From: SAR86 cluster bacterium
Lineage (GTDB): Bacteria > Pseudomonadota > Gammaproteobacteria > Magnimaribacterales > TMED112
DNA length: 48,402 nucleotides
Reading direction: 5' to 3'
Assembly (NCBI GenBank): GCA_016779525.1
Contig: JADHNL010000007.1
Coordinates: forward strand, 1-48,402
Shown: piece after piece, positions 14,647 to 23,224 of the stretch
Layout: every line of letters starts with the position of its first letter
How positions within the stretch are numbered: the first letter of the stretch is position 1
Translations under genes and position numbers: made by a program
Notes under the pieces: model-generated
Database searches by the model: none
What the model saw: the letters and a program-made list of their open reading frames with translations, nothing else
What the model was told of the DNA's origin: nothing

Positions 14647-15438
14647 ATGAGAAATATCACTATTTATCTTTTATTGATGTTGCTTGTTGCTGGTTGCTCA
14701 GGATCCTCTGAACCAGAACAAGAAGCTGAACCAGCTGAACAAGGGCCAATGTTTTCAGAATACTTAACCTGTACTCCAGGGTCTAATTTTAATGCGGACA
14801 ATGTTAGAGCAATGATTAGAGATTGGAACCAACTAGATTTATCGAATCTTATTTATGCAGCAGGGCATGCTCCAGTTGCCGAATCGTCTTTAGGCGGTGA
14901 AGGTAAGGTTTATTGGCAATTATTTTGGGAATCAAAAGAAGTGGCTGATAAAGCTTGGAGTCAGCCTCCTAGTGAAGAATTTGCTGCATGGGGTGAAAAA
15001 TATGCAGATGTATTAACTTGCGATGGGGATGGTCGTCGTGGTTACGATGCCTATTGGGGCAGAGATAACGACAGATCCGGTGCATGGGCAGACAATTCTC
15101 AGTGGGTAACATACGCACATTACTGCAAATTCACAGAGAATGGTAATCTTGAGTCCTTGGACGCTGCAGCTGAAGCATTCAACGAATACGTTGATAATTC
15201 AGAAACTGGGGAAGATGGGCCATTTACCTTTGCTGTATACCTTCACAATGGTGATAATCCAGAAGTTTACAGTCAATACGACTTTTTCTGGATGAATTAC
15301 TACCAAAATAATGAGGATGCACAGGCATCCTATGTGAGATTTGCCGAAAATGGTGGAGAAATGCAAGCTCAATTTGACGCCATATCAAGCTGTGAAGGAC
15401 CATATCCTTCCAATAGTTATCAGTTTCTTTACGAGTAA
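14647..15438 (+). CDS. Unrecognised lipoprotein with two similar halves
   Basis: A 263-residue lipoprotein: signal peptide MRNITIYLLLMLLVAGC with lipobox VAGC, then an acidic linker rich in Glu, Pro and Ala. The mature protein seems to be two domains of about 110 residues, each opening with a strand ending in Cys (FSEYLTCTPG, then VTYAHYCKFTENGN) and each with an aromatic strand after a helix (YWQLFWES, YDFFWMNYY). This matches a tandem ferredoxin-like layout like that of the 13264 protein, although direct identity is low. It has good promoter and ribosome-site signals and a strong terminator, so it is probably well expressed alone. The function is unknown. Confidence 0.85.
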   Translation: MRNITIYLLLMLLVAGCSGSSEPEQEAEPAEQGPMFSEYLTCTPGSNFNADNVRAMIRDWNQLDLSNLIYAAGHAPVAESSLGGEGKVYWQLFWESKEVADKAWSQPPSEEFAAWGEKYADVLTCDGDGRRGYDAYWGRDNDRSGAWADNSQWVTYAHYCKFTENGNLESLDAAAEAFNEYVDNSETGEDGPFTFAVYLHNGDNPEVYSQYDFFWMNYYQNNEDAQASYVRFAENGGEMQAQFDAISSCEGPYPSNSYQFLYE

Positions 15439-15455
15439 ATCTGCTACAACTTTAG

Positions 15456-15481
15456 AAAGCCGCCACGAGCGGCTTTTTTTT
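15456..15481 (+). terminator. Rho-independent terminator
   Basis: The stem GCCGC-CACGA-GCGGC, extended by three A-T pairs, is followed by a run of eight T residues, 17 bases past the stop of the lipoprotein gene. Confidence 0.95.
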
Positions 15482-15516
15482 CTTGCTTTTTTAGCTCAGA
15501 CCTATAGATAAATACG

Positions 15517-16005
15517 ATGAAGTATATTTTAATTTTTCTAAGCTCTATATGTTTAAATACATTTGCCATGAATGAGTGGTATGCATACACCGATAATGTT
15601 ATGGGTGGGAAATCAGAATTAGTGGCCCAACAAAACCAAGACGTTATCAAGCTAAGTGGTGCAGTTTCAACCAAGAACAATGGCGGCTTTGTTAGGCTTG
15701 CCACCAATCCCAACATTGCCTCCAACGACGTCAAAGGAATTCGATTTTTGGCCAAAGGAAACAATGAAGTTTACGACCTTCATGTGAGTCTTAAAGGTAT
15801 GAAAATGCCACCTTGGTCATTTTTTTCAAAGAAATTTTCAGTCAGTGATGAATGGTCAGAATACCAAATTGAATTTACTGAATTTGAAAAATATGGATAT
15901 TCTGCTCGAAGCTTTAATCCAAAAAATATTAGAGAACTATCCTTTGCAGGCTATGGTCGTGACTTTACAGTTGACTTAGAGCTAAAAGACATTGAGCTAT
16001 ACTAG
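15517..16005 (+). CDS. Exported CIA30-domain protein
   Basis: A 162-residue protein with a signal peptide (MKYILIFLSSICLNTFA) and a CIA30/NDUFAF1 domain, a galactose-binding-like beta sandwich. The signature YTDNVMGGKSE stands near the mature N-terminus, followed by GAVSTKNNGGFVRL, the strand GIRFLAKGNNEVYDLHV, and the closing FAGYGRDFTVDLELKDIELY. The mitochondrial relative helps assemble complex I; the bacterial exported versions have no settled role, so no complex I function is claimed. It lies just after a terminator and five bases before the alanine symporter gene, probably in one unit. Confidence 0.88.
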   Translation: MKYILIFLSSICLNTFAMNEWYAYTDNVMGGKSELVAQQNQDVIKLSGAVSTKNNGGFVRLATNPNIASNDVKGIRFLAKGNNEVYDLHVSLKGMKMPPWSFFSKKFSVSDEWSEYQIEFTEFEKYGYSARSFNPKNIRELSFAGYGRDFTVDLELKDIELY

Positions 16006-16010
16006 CTTGA

Positions 16011-17366
16011 ATGGAAGGCTTAAACCTCTTTGCAAGTAATTTTGCCTCATTCGCGTGGGGGCCATGGCTTGTTGCCTTATTGCTAGGATCTGGAGCTTAT
16101 TTTCTTCTAAGGTCACAACTAACACCATTTAAATATTTACCACATGCCTTTGATGTGCTTAGAGGTAAATACAGGTCTGATAAGGATAAGGGCGATGTTA
16201 GCAGCTTTAAAGCCCTGACAGCATCATTGTCAGGCACCATAGGTCTAGGAAATATTGCAGGGGTGGCTGTGGCCATCCAAATTGGTGGACCAGGTGCAAT
16301 ATTTTGGATGTGGGTAACAGCAATTTTTGGCATTGCAACCAAGTTCTTCACTTGTACTTTATCAGTTATGTACCGTGAAGTGGGGGAAGATGGGCAAACA
16401 AAAGCAGGCCCCATGTATGTCATAAAGAATGGTCTACCAAAATACATGCTCCCTTTGGCTTATTTCTTTGCTTTCTTTGGTATGATTGGCTGCCTCTCAG
16501 CGTTCCAACCCAATCAAATAGTCCAAATTACTCGGGATCTGTACTTTCCTGATGTTATGTACTTTGAATACTTTGCTGGGGCTTTTTTAATGATTGTCAC
16601 CGCTCTAGTTATTTTAGGTGGACTCAAGCGTATAGCTGATGTTTCCGCACTACTGGTGCCCTTTATGGCATTGCTGTATTTAGCCTCTGTAATGGTGGCT
16701 ATCCTGCTGAATGCTGATCTGTTTTTACCATCCATGCAGCTTATATTTTCTGAGGCATTTAATGGTGAAGCAGCCGTTACAGGAGGCATTGCAGGAGTCA
16801 TTATCACCGGGATTAGACGGGGAGCTTTCAGCAATGAGGCCGGTATAGGAACAGAAGCCATGATACATGGAGCTGCCAAAACATCGCACCCCGTGAAACA
16901 AGGCTTAGTTGCAATGACAGGACCAATCTTTGACACGCTAATAATGTGTACACTAACAGCTGTGCTTATCTTGATCTCAGGTGTCTGGCAAGCTTCTGAT
17001 AGCAATGGGATAACCTTAACTTCTGAAGCCTTTACCTCAACACTTGGACCAGTTGGAGCAATAATACTTTTCTTCTGCGTTCTAAGCTTCGGTACGAGCA
17101 CTATTTTCACACAATCTCACTATGGGTCGGTTTGTGCTAGATTTTTATTTGGCGATAAGGCGCCTCAAGTTTATCGATACGTTGTAATATTAAGCGTAGG
17201 CTTGTTCTCAGTTGTATCCATTGATTTTGCATTAAATCTAATTGATGGTGCCTTTGCAATGATGGCAATACCAACGCTGGTTTCTGCACTCTGGTTGGCT
17301 CCAAAAGTTATAGAGATCTCAAAAGAGTACTTCAGCAAACTATCAACAAATAACAGCAGAAATTAA
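16011..17366 (+). CDS. Sodium/alanine symporter, AGCS family
   Basis: A 451-residue inner-membrane transporter of the alanine or glycine:cation symporter family, importing alanine or glycine with Na+. About ten to eleven hydrophobic segments are visible. Family motifs include the early SLSGTIGLGNIAGVAVAI, GPGAIFWMWV, the helix break GIRRGAFSNEAGIGTEAM, and AAKTSHPVKQGLVAM. It fits a marine cell that also encodes Na+-NQR. The gene follows the CIA30 gene by five bases and precedes the monooxygenase gene by 16. Confidence 0.95.
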   Translation: MEGLNLFASNFASFAWGPWLVALLLGSGAYFLLRSQLTPFKYLPHAFDVLRGKYRSDKDKGDVSSFKALTASLSGTIGLGNIAGVAVAIQIGGPGAIFWMWVTAIFGIATKFFTCTLSVMYREVGEDGQTKAGPMYVIKNGLPKYMLPLAYFFAFFGMIGCLSAFQPNQIVQITRDLYFPDVMYFEYFAGAFLMIVTALVILGGLKRIADVSALLVPFMALLYLASVMVAILLNADLFLPSMQLIFSEAFNGEAAVTGGIAGVIITGIRRGAFSNEAGIGTEAMIHGAAKTSHPVKQGLVAMTGPIFDTLIMCTLTAVLILISGVWQASDSNGITLTSEAFTSTLGPVGAIILFFCVLSFGTSTIFTQSHYGSVCARFLFGDKAPQVYRYVVILSVGLFSVVSIDFALNLIDGAFAMMAIPTLVSALWLAPKVIEISKEYFSKLSTNNSRN

Positions 17367-17382
17367 TTATAATTAACAATCC

Positions 17383-18669
17383 ATGAAAAAAGTTGCAGTC
17401 ATTGGTGCTGGACCTTCTGGCATTACAGCTATAAAAAACTTTGCCGATCAAGGTTTTGAAGTTACCGCATTTGAACGTTGCGAAGGAGTAGGAGGAAACT
17501 GGCGATTCAATGACCCATCTGGACACTCTAGTGTTTTTGAGACAACACACATCATCAGTTCAAAATACACATCCTACTACGAGGATTTTCCATTCCCAGA
17601 GGGAACATCGGATTACCCCTCCCACAAAGAGCTGTTAGCTTATTTTAATGGCTATGCAGAAAAATTTAACCTGATGCCCTTAATCAAATTTGGAACTGAA
17701 GTGCTCAGCTGTCAACAATTAGCCGACAATACTTGGCAAATACGCTGGAAGCACATAGCTACTGGTGAAGAATCTGTTGATAGTTATGATGGTCTCGTTG
17801 TGTGCAACGGACACCATCATGAACCAAGATACCCCGATTATCCTGGTGAGTTTACTGGCGAGTATCTACATTCCCACCACTATAAAAGTGCTGCTCCTTT
17901 TAAAGATAAGAGGGTTTTGGTAATAGGTGGTGGAAACTCAGCTTGCGATGTGTCTGTCGAAACAGCAAGGGTTTCAAAGAGCACAGCTATCAGCTGGAGA
18001 AGGGGATACTATTTGATTCCCAAATTTATGTTTGGCCTTACAACAGACATATACGCAAAACAATCAAGATGGCTACCAAAATTTATAAGATATCCTTTGA
18101 TGCGCTTAACTCTTGAATGGATCCAAGGAAAAAATGAAGACATAGGCCTTCCCAAAGTGGAAAACGATGTCATGGCAACACATCCCACTGTCAATTCTGA
18201 ACTGTACGATGCTATTCGGCACGGTAAAGTCAAACCTTATGGTGATATAAGAAATTTTGATGGGAAAACTGTTCATTTTAAAGATGGGCTTAGACAAGAT
18301 TTTGATGTCGTAATCGCTTGCACAGGCTTTAAAATCAAGCATAAATTTTTTGATAAAGCGCTAATAAATTTTGAATCAGGACCTGTTCCACTGCTGCATA
18401 AAATGATTCCAGAGAAGATCAGAAACCTTTATTTTATTGGCCTCTTTCAACCATTGGGCTGCATCTGGCCTGGTGCTGAACTGCAATCAAAGCTTGCTGC
18501 TAAGCATCTTGCTGGCCTATGGTCACCACAAAAACCCATTTGTGAATTAATTAATCAAGAGCTAAATAATCCTGATGTAGCGCAAATATCTACACCTCGA
18601 CACACCATAACAGTCGATGATTTTTCCTTTAGGCAGCGGCTAAAAAAAGAACTAAATGTCGCTAAATAA
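17383..18669 (+). CDS. Flavin-containing monooxygenase
   Basis: A 428-residue class B flavoprotein monooxygenase, using FAD, NADPH and O2 to oxygenate an N- or S-containing small substrate. It shows the FAD fold at the N-terminus (VAVIGAGPSGITAI), the family fingerprint FTGEYLHSHHY near residue 155, the NADPH fold VLVIGGGNSACDVSVE near 177, and the later ACTGF motif. Some marine relatives are trimethylamine monooxygenases, but I cannot fix the substrate. It is followed three bases later by sixA. Confidence 0.92.
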   Translation: MKKVAVIGAGPSGITAIKNFADQGFEVTAFERCEGVGGNWRFNDPSGHSSVFETTHIISSKYTSYYEDFPFPEGTSDYPSHKELLAYFNGYAEKFNLMPLIKFGTEVLSCQQLADNTWQIRWKHIATGEESVDSYDGLVVCNGHHHEPRYPDYPGEFTGEYLHSHHYKSAAPFKDKRVLVIGGGNSACDVSVETARVSKSTAISWRRGYYLIPKFMFGLTTDIYAKQSRWLPKFIRYPLMRLTLEWIQGKNEDIGLPKVENDVMATHPTVNSELYDAIRHGKVKPYGDIRNFDGKTVHFKDGLRQDFDVVIACTGFKIKHKFFDKALINFESGPVPLLHKMIPEKIRNLYFIGLFQPLGCIWPGAELQSKLAAKHLAGLWSPQKPICELINQELNNPDVAQISTPRHTITVDDFSFRQRLKKELNVAK

Positions 18670-18672
18670 GCT

Positions 18673-19155
18673 ATGAAAAATATTTACTTTTTAAGACATG
18701 CAAAATCAAGTTGGGACGATTTCAGACTAAAAGATTTTGATCGGCCACTGGCAACTAGAGGCATCCAAGACGCCGATCTCATGGGCAATTATTTTCTTTC
18801 AAAGAAAATAAAATTGGATCTCATAATTTCAAGCCCATCACGAAGAACCAAAGAAACAATCGATCACTTTTTTCTTAAGACCAAGCAAAATATAGTGTAT
18901 GAAAAAAAAATCTATCACTGCGGCATTGAGGAGATCCTAAGCGAGCTTTATGGCTTAGATGAAAGCACTAAATCGGTAATGGTTGTTGGTCACAACCCAA
19001 GCATGCATGAAATTACTGAACATCTAACGGGCAAATATCTCGAGAAATATCCAACCTGTGGCTTAGCAGCACTAAGCTATATTGATATCTGGACTGAGCT
19101 TAAAGAAAGGTCTGCAGACTTAGAATTTTTTCTGAAGCCTAGCCAACTTCGATAG
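18673..19155 (+). CDS. sixA: SixA-type phosphohistidine phosphatase
   Basis: A 160-residue histidine-phosphatase-superfamily protein. The catalytic RHA motif is at residues 8-10 (YFLRHAKSSWDD), SPSRRTKETI supplies the second Arg, and VVGHNPSMHE the second His. In E. coli SixA removes phosphate from the ArcB Hpt domain or PtsO; here the target is unknown, though the hybrid kinase in the window is a phosphorelay of the right general kind. The gene overlaps the convergent hydroxylase gene by 17 bases. Confidence 0.9.
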   Translation: MKNIYFLRHAKSSWDDFRLKDFDRPLATRGIQDADLMGNYFLSKKIKLDLIISSPSRRTKETIDHFFLKTKQNIVYEKKIYHCGIEEILSELYGLDESTKSVMVVGHNPSMHEITEHLTGKYLEKYPTCGLAALSYIDIWTELKERSADLEFFLKPSQLR

Positions 19156-20377
19156 AGGCTTGCTTTGGTTTGCCGTTAAACAGCACTATTCCTGAAATAA
19201 GAAGACATATTGCAGAATGGATCAAGACAACCTCTTGCAAGTAGTTTAAGTTTCCTAAAAATATCAGTCCGAGAGTAGCAAGAGATCTAGCAAATTCAAG
19301 GTAGTAACCGTAAAAGTTGTTTTCAAATAAGAAAGATGCAAAAACAAGGGTAGTGGTGACAAAGACCCCAGTAAGGAAAAGGTCAAAGTAAGCAAGTTCA
19401 GCAAAATTAAAAAATACCAACATGGAATATGAAGATGCAAAGGCCAACTGCCCAAAGCCATACAATTTTGATGTTAAGTTGATTTTAGGATCGTATTTTT
19501 GAAACGCGCTCAAATCGTTCTTGGTGACTGGAAACTTTTCCTCAACGTCCGCTGGTCGCCATTTTGGTCGTGAAAACCAAACCTTTATTTTATCAGACCA
19601 TTTTTTTGTTCTATATGAGTCTTTGATCATTTGAATCCAGACTTCAAAATTAGCCCAAAATGGATTCCATGATTTAAGAGGTTTGGATGTCCCATAAATA
19701 GGCTTTAAATCTTTTCTCTCATCGATAAATGTCCCAAAAATTCTATCCCAAATAATGAAGACGCCACCGTAGTTGGCATCGATGTACTCTTTGTTCTGAG
19801 CATGATGGATTCTGTGATTGGATGGCGTTACCAGTATGTAATCTAAAATACCCATTCTATCGATGTGTTCTGTATGCACCCAAAACTGGTAAATTAGATT
19901 CAATGCAGCCACTGTGACAAAAATCTCTGGCGGTATGCCTAAGAAAAGCATTGGGGAGTAGAAGATCCACTTAAAGAAGAAGTCTGTGCCTGTTTGTCGT
20001 AATGCTGTTGAAAGATTGAATTCTTCGCCATGATGATGAACCACATGCGATGCCCATAATATTTTTATTTCATGATGACAGCGATGCAACCAGTAGTAAC
20101 TAAGATCGTAAAGAACAAAGGCTATGACCCAAACATAGGTATCGTAGCTATTAAGTATGCCAAGGTTAAAACTTTGGTAAATCCATGCATATACCAGCCC
20201 CTGAACCCCCAGACGAAGATAAGAGGGGAATCTGCTAATCATACCTAGGCTTATGCTAGTGAAAGTGTCGTTTAGTCTGTAGTTATTCTTATTTTTAAAA
20301 TATCCATATAGAAATTCACAAATGATCATAAGTGTGAATATCGGCGCTGCGTAAGCTATTAAATTAGAGGTGTGCAT
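19139..20377 (-). CDS. Sterol desaturase/fatty acid hydroxylase family membrane protein
   Basis: A 412-residue integral membrane di-iron enzyme candidate. The three histidine clusters are present: HRCHHE, HVVHHHGEEFN and NHRIHHAQN, with several membrane helices before, between and after them and a C-terminal hydrophobic region of about 100 residues. The substrate (a lipid, sterol or hopanoid precursor) cannot be read. I start at the ATG at 20377 because it begins the usual N-terminal membrane segment (SNLIAYAAPIFTLMIICEF); the frame extends to 20428. It lies downstream of tRNA-Pro on the same strand, so read-through from the tRNA is likely. Confidence 0.88.
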   Translation of the reverse strand: MHTSNLIAYAAPIFTLMIICEFLYGYFKNKNNYRLNDTFTSISLGMISRFPSYLRLGVQGLVYAWIYQSFNLGILNSYDTYVWVIAFVLYDLSYYWLHRCHHEIKILWASHVVHHHGEEFNLSTALRQTGTDFFFKWIFYSPMLFLGIPPEIFVTVAALNLIYQFWVHTEHIDRMGILDYILVTPSNHRIHHAQNKEYIDANYGGVFIIWDRIFGTFIDERKDLKPIYGTSKPLKSWNPFWANFEVWIQMIKDSYRTKKWSDKIKVWFSRPKWRPADVEEKFPVTKNDLSAFQKYDPKINLTSKLYGFGQLAFASSYSMLVFFNFAELAYFDLFLTGVFVTTTLVFASFLFENNFYGYYLEFARSLATLGLIFLGNLNYLQEVVLIHSAICLLISGIVLFNGKPKQASIEVG

Positions 20378-20438
20378 TAATCTATAATCCCAACATGTAA
20401 AAACTATCAGAATACCATTATTTATCAAGTTTTATTTA

Positions 20439-20515
20439 TGGTCGGGATGGCCGGATTTGAACCGACGACCACCACACCCCCAGTGTGGTGCGCTACCAGG
20501 CTGCGCTACATCCCG
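20439..20515 (-). tRNA. tRNA-Pro (GGG anticodon)
   Basis: On the minus strand the acceptor arms CGGGATG and CATCCCG pair, followed by A and an encoded CCA. The D arm GCGCAGCCTGGTAGCGC is typical, the anticodon arm CCACA-CTGGGGG-TGTGG carries GGG, and the T arm CGGTTCAAATCCG is intact. Length is 77 nt with CCA, as in E. coli proline tRNAs. Confidence 0.97.
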
Positions 20516-20539
20516 AAGAAATTAGTGTATCCTAAATAT

Positions 20540-20773
20540 ATGTTAAAGAGATTAGTGTTAATCGCTTGGGTGCCATTGTTCTTGTCGTTGATTTATCCTG
20601 CTCTATTTGGCAGCTACGTGGAAATATTTCAATTGCTTGCGTTAATAACAATCCTTGTGCATCTAGTTGAATTCTTTGTTTTTTACAAAACTGCTTCTAA
20701 AAATGGTGTGCTGGAGGGTTTTGTAATGACGCTTATCTTTGGATACACCTATATCCGTGAACTAAGGAAGTAG
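20540..20773 (+). CDS. Small two- to three-helix membrane protein (DUF1145-like)
   Basis: A 77-residue, strongly hydrophobic protein with helices at about 5-25 and 28-50 and a weaker third near the C-terminus (FVMTLIFGYTYIREL). The Trp-Pro start and the HLVEFFVFYKT stretch resemble DUF1145 proteins such as E. coli YhhL, but the match is by eye. I start at the ATG at 20540: the frame extends leftward to 20438 but that part lies inside tRNA-Pro. The end overlaps the convergent DUF349 gene by 12 bases. Confidence 0.7.
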   Translation: MLKRLVLIAWVPLFLSLIYPALFGSYVEIFQLLALITILVHLVEFFVFYKTASKNGVLEGFVMTLIFGYTYIRELRK

Positions 20774-22180
20774 AGATTCAACCTTTTTCAAAGCTTTGAT
20801 TAAAGCTTTTTTGACCTCAGCTGCATCTTTGTTTTTTCCAGGATGAGATGAATAAACAAGGTTGGTGAAGTGTTCTTTTAGCTTCTCATTTTGATCAACG
20901 TTTTTCTCGGCGAAACGATTCTTTAACTCTTCAAACTTTATTTTAGAAACCATCTCTTTCGGGCCTACTGGATCAAGACCGGCAAACATTTGGAACCTGA
21001 TTGATGCTTCAAATAAATCCATGGCTTCTGCTGGCTTATCATGCACAAACTCTGGAATTAGTTCTTTTGCTACCTTTTCAGAACCAACATCAATGAGTTG
21101 TGTAAATAGCTCTTGATAGCTTTTGAGTTTTTCTTGAGCTTTTTCATTTCTTTGCAACATAGCAAAGTCTTTAAGAGCTTTCTTAAATTTTTTCTCTTCT
21201 TGAGTACCTTGCAAATTTTCAAGTTCTCTAAACTTTTCTTCTGCTTCTCCAGGAGAGAGCTCTTTCTCTCTTAAGCTCTTGATGATCTCGTCCATTAATC
21301 CTCTAGATTCGTCAAGCTCTTTGTCTTTAATCATCAAGAACTCATAGCACATGTCATCAAATTGCTTATTTATCTCAGGGTCTAATTTTTTGCCAGCAGG
21401 ACCAAGCGTTCTCCATTTGTCTTGTAATTCTCTTATCTTTACAACCGCTTCATCTATTTCTTCTTTGTTAAGTGCCTGAACTTCAGCAATCACAGCTTCT
21501 TTTTCGGATTTATTGTATTGTTCAACCTCAGCTAAAAGCTTATTGATACCCTCTCGAGAATCTCTAAATTTTTTGTTGAGTTCCTGAAAATCTTGATCTG
21601 GCACAGGGGAGAACATTTTCCATTTTTCATGAATGCCTTTGAGAAATTTTACTATTTGAATAACTGTAATATTCTCAGGGTTTTTACCTGATGGAAAAGA
21701 TTCAATTTGACTTATTAGGTCTAATTTCTTAGCTTTATTTTCTTCTTTTTTGCCTTCAAGCTCAGCAAAATAGTCTTTGCACGGAAGCCAAGCTTTTTCG
21801 CAGGCTTCCTTAAAAATTCCCCACTTTTCTTTGCTGGCTGTCTTGCCGTGCTGGTCTAAGTTTTGCCATTGTCTTTGCAATGAATTTACTTCATTTGCTA
21901 ATTTTCTTGGCTCTAAGCTTTTTGTGGCCAAACTGTTTACAGCATTAATTAACTCGGTCCTCTTGTCAGAAGTAGCAAATTCAGCCCAATCATCGTACTC
22001 CTTGGCCGTAAAGTTTAATCTTTGAAACTTGTGTCTAAACCTCGAAGGTACTGGCTTATCTTTACTAAAAAAAGAGTTGAGCTTTCTAAGGTCTTTTTGT
22101 GCCTTTTTAATTTGCCCAGAAGCAAATAGCTGCTCGATGCCATTAAGTTGTTGATTTAAGTTTATTGCTTTATCAGTCAC
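20762..22180 (-). CDS. DUF349 repeat protein
   Basis: A 472-residue, highly charged, helical cytoplasmic protein. It contains several DUF349 repeats, recognisable as Trp-containing helical units: WQNLDQHGKTASKEKWGIF, then WKMFSPVPDQDFQELNKKF and WRTLGPAGKKLDPEINKQF, each followed by a helix ending in aromatic residues. Gammaproteobacterial relatives are often longer, with more repeats. The molecular role is not established. The gene is divergent from trpS, with a 45-base gap that holds a TATAAT at 22201-22206 on the trpS side. Confidence 0.85.
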   Translation of the reverse strand: MTDKAINLNQQLNGIEQLFASGQIKKAQKDLRKLNSFFSKDKPVPSRFRHKFQRLNFTAKEYDDWAEFATSDKRTELINAVNSLATKSLEPRKLANEVNSLQRQWQNLDQHGKTASKEKWGIFKEACEKAWLPCKDYFAELEGKKEENKAKKLDLISQIESFPSGKNPENITVIQIVKFLKGIHEKWKMFSPVPDQDFQELNKKFRDSREGINKLLAEVEQYNKSEKEAVIAEVQALNKEEIDEAVVKIRELQDKWRTLGPAGKKLDPEINKQFDDMCYEFLMIKDKELDESRGLMDEIIKSLREKELSPGEAEEKFRELENLQGTQEEKKFKKALKDFAMLQRNEKAQEKLKSYQELFTQLIDVGSEKVAKELIPEFVHDKPAEAMDLFEASIRFQMFAGLDPVGPKEMVSKIKFEELKNRFAEKNVDQNEKLKEHFTNLVYSSHPGKNKDAAEVKKALIKALKKVESLLP

Positions 22181-22225
22181 AAATTTAGTTGAAATTTATT
22201 TATAATCCCATCAAACACTATTTGA

Positions 22226-23221
22226 ATGAAACGGATTTTAACAGGTATTACGCCAAGTGGCTATCCTCACTTAGGAAATTATATAGGAGCAATCAAGCCT
22301 TCTCTAGACCTTTTAGACGAAAAGTGTGAATCATTTTTATTTATTGCCGATCATCATGCTCTGATTAAGGTATGGGACCCGGCAAAATTAAAAGAACTTA
22401 CTCATCAAGTTGCGATGGCTTGGCTCGCCTCTGGGCTTGATCCACGTAAAACATTTTTTTATAGACAATCGGACATACCAGAGATTACTGAGCTGGCATG
22501 GATACTGAGCTGTGTAACAGAAAAGGGGCTACTAAACCGTGCTCATGCCTACAAAGCTGCCATTGATGCTAACAAAGAAAGCGGTAAAAAAGATATAGAA
22601 GAGGGGATTTCTACGGGTTTGTTTACATACCCCTTGCTTATGGCCTGCGATATCCTTTGCCCCAATGCAACACACGTTCCTGTTGGAAAAGATCAGCAAC
22701 AACATCTGGAAATGACTAGAGACATCGCACATAAATTTAATAATAGATATGGTGAGGTGTTTAACTTGCCAGAAGCTGTGATAGGTGATGAAAAAACTGT
22801 TTTAGGTATTGATGGACGAAAAATGTCAAAAAGCTATAACAATATTATCCCTTTGCTAGGCTCAGAAAAAGACCTAAAAAAATCAGTGATGAAGATAGTC
22901 ACAAATTCCCAAGAGCCTGGGGAAAAAAAGGAATGGAAGGACAATATCTTATTCTCTATATATTCAGCATTTGCTAATGAGGCCAGCCTGAATGAGATGA
23001 AGCATAAATTTGAGGATGGCATTGGATGGGGGGATGCTAAAACGATAGTCTTTCAAGAACTTAATGAGCTTATTGCTCCAATTAGAGAGAATTTTGAAAA
23101 ACAAAAAGGGGATCTAAATTACATCGAGGATGTACTTCAAGAAAATGGTAAAAAAGTTAGAGAGACCACCAAACCTCTGCTGGAAAAAGTGAAATCTCTT
23201 ATAGGTATTGGTTCGTTTTAA
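22226..23221 (+). CDS. trpS: Tryptophanyl-tRNA synthetase
   Basis: A 331-residue class I aminoacyl-tRNA synthetase that charges tRNA-Trp. The HIGH-type site is in TGITPSGYPHLGNY near residue 6-19, and the KMSKS loop is GRKMSKSYNN near residue 198. The segment HVPVGKDQQQHLEMTRDIA is also characteristic of TrpS. Length fits bacterial TrpS. A TATAAT -10 box at 22201-22206 lies 20 bases before the start. It heads a tightly packed plus-strand gene run. Confidence 0.97.
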   Translation: MKRILTGITPSGYPHLGNYIGAIKPSLDLLDEKCESFLFIADHHALIKVWDPAKLKELTHQVAMAWLASGLDPRKTFFYRQSDIPEITELAWILSCVTEKGLLNRAHAYKAAIDANKESGKKDIEEGISTGLFTYPLLMACDILCPNATHVPVGKDQQQHLEMTRDIAHKFNNRYGEVFNLPEAVIGDEKTVLGIDGRKMSKSYNNIIPLLGSEKDLKKSVMKIVTNSQEPGEKKEWKDNILFSIYSAFANEASLNEMKHKFEDGIGWGDAKTIVFQELNELIAPIRENFEKQKGDLNYIEDVLQENGKKVRETTKPLLEKVKSLIGIGSF

Positions 23222-23224
23222 TTA

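Noticed and set aside
16514..17110. 198-residue minus-strand ORF within the alanine symporter
   Set aside because: Antisense to conserved membrane helices, with composition expected from the complement of a transporter gene and no domain.
17383..18669. Naming the flavin monooxygenase as trimethylamine monooxygenase (tmm)
   Set aside because: The sequence shows only general FMO motifs; I cannot see residues that would settle the substrate.
20438..20539. N-terminal extension of the small membrane protein into tRNA-Pro
   Set aside because: The extra residues are the antisense reading of the tRNA gene; the ATG at 20540 begins the hydrophobic protein.
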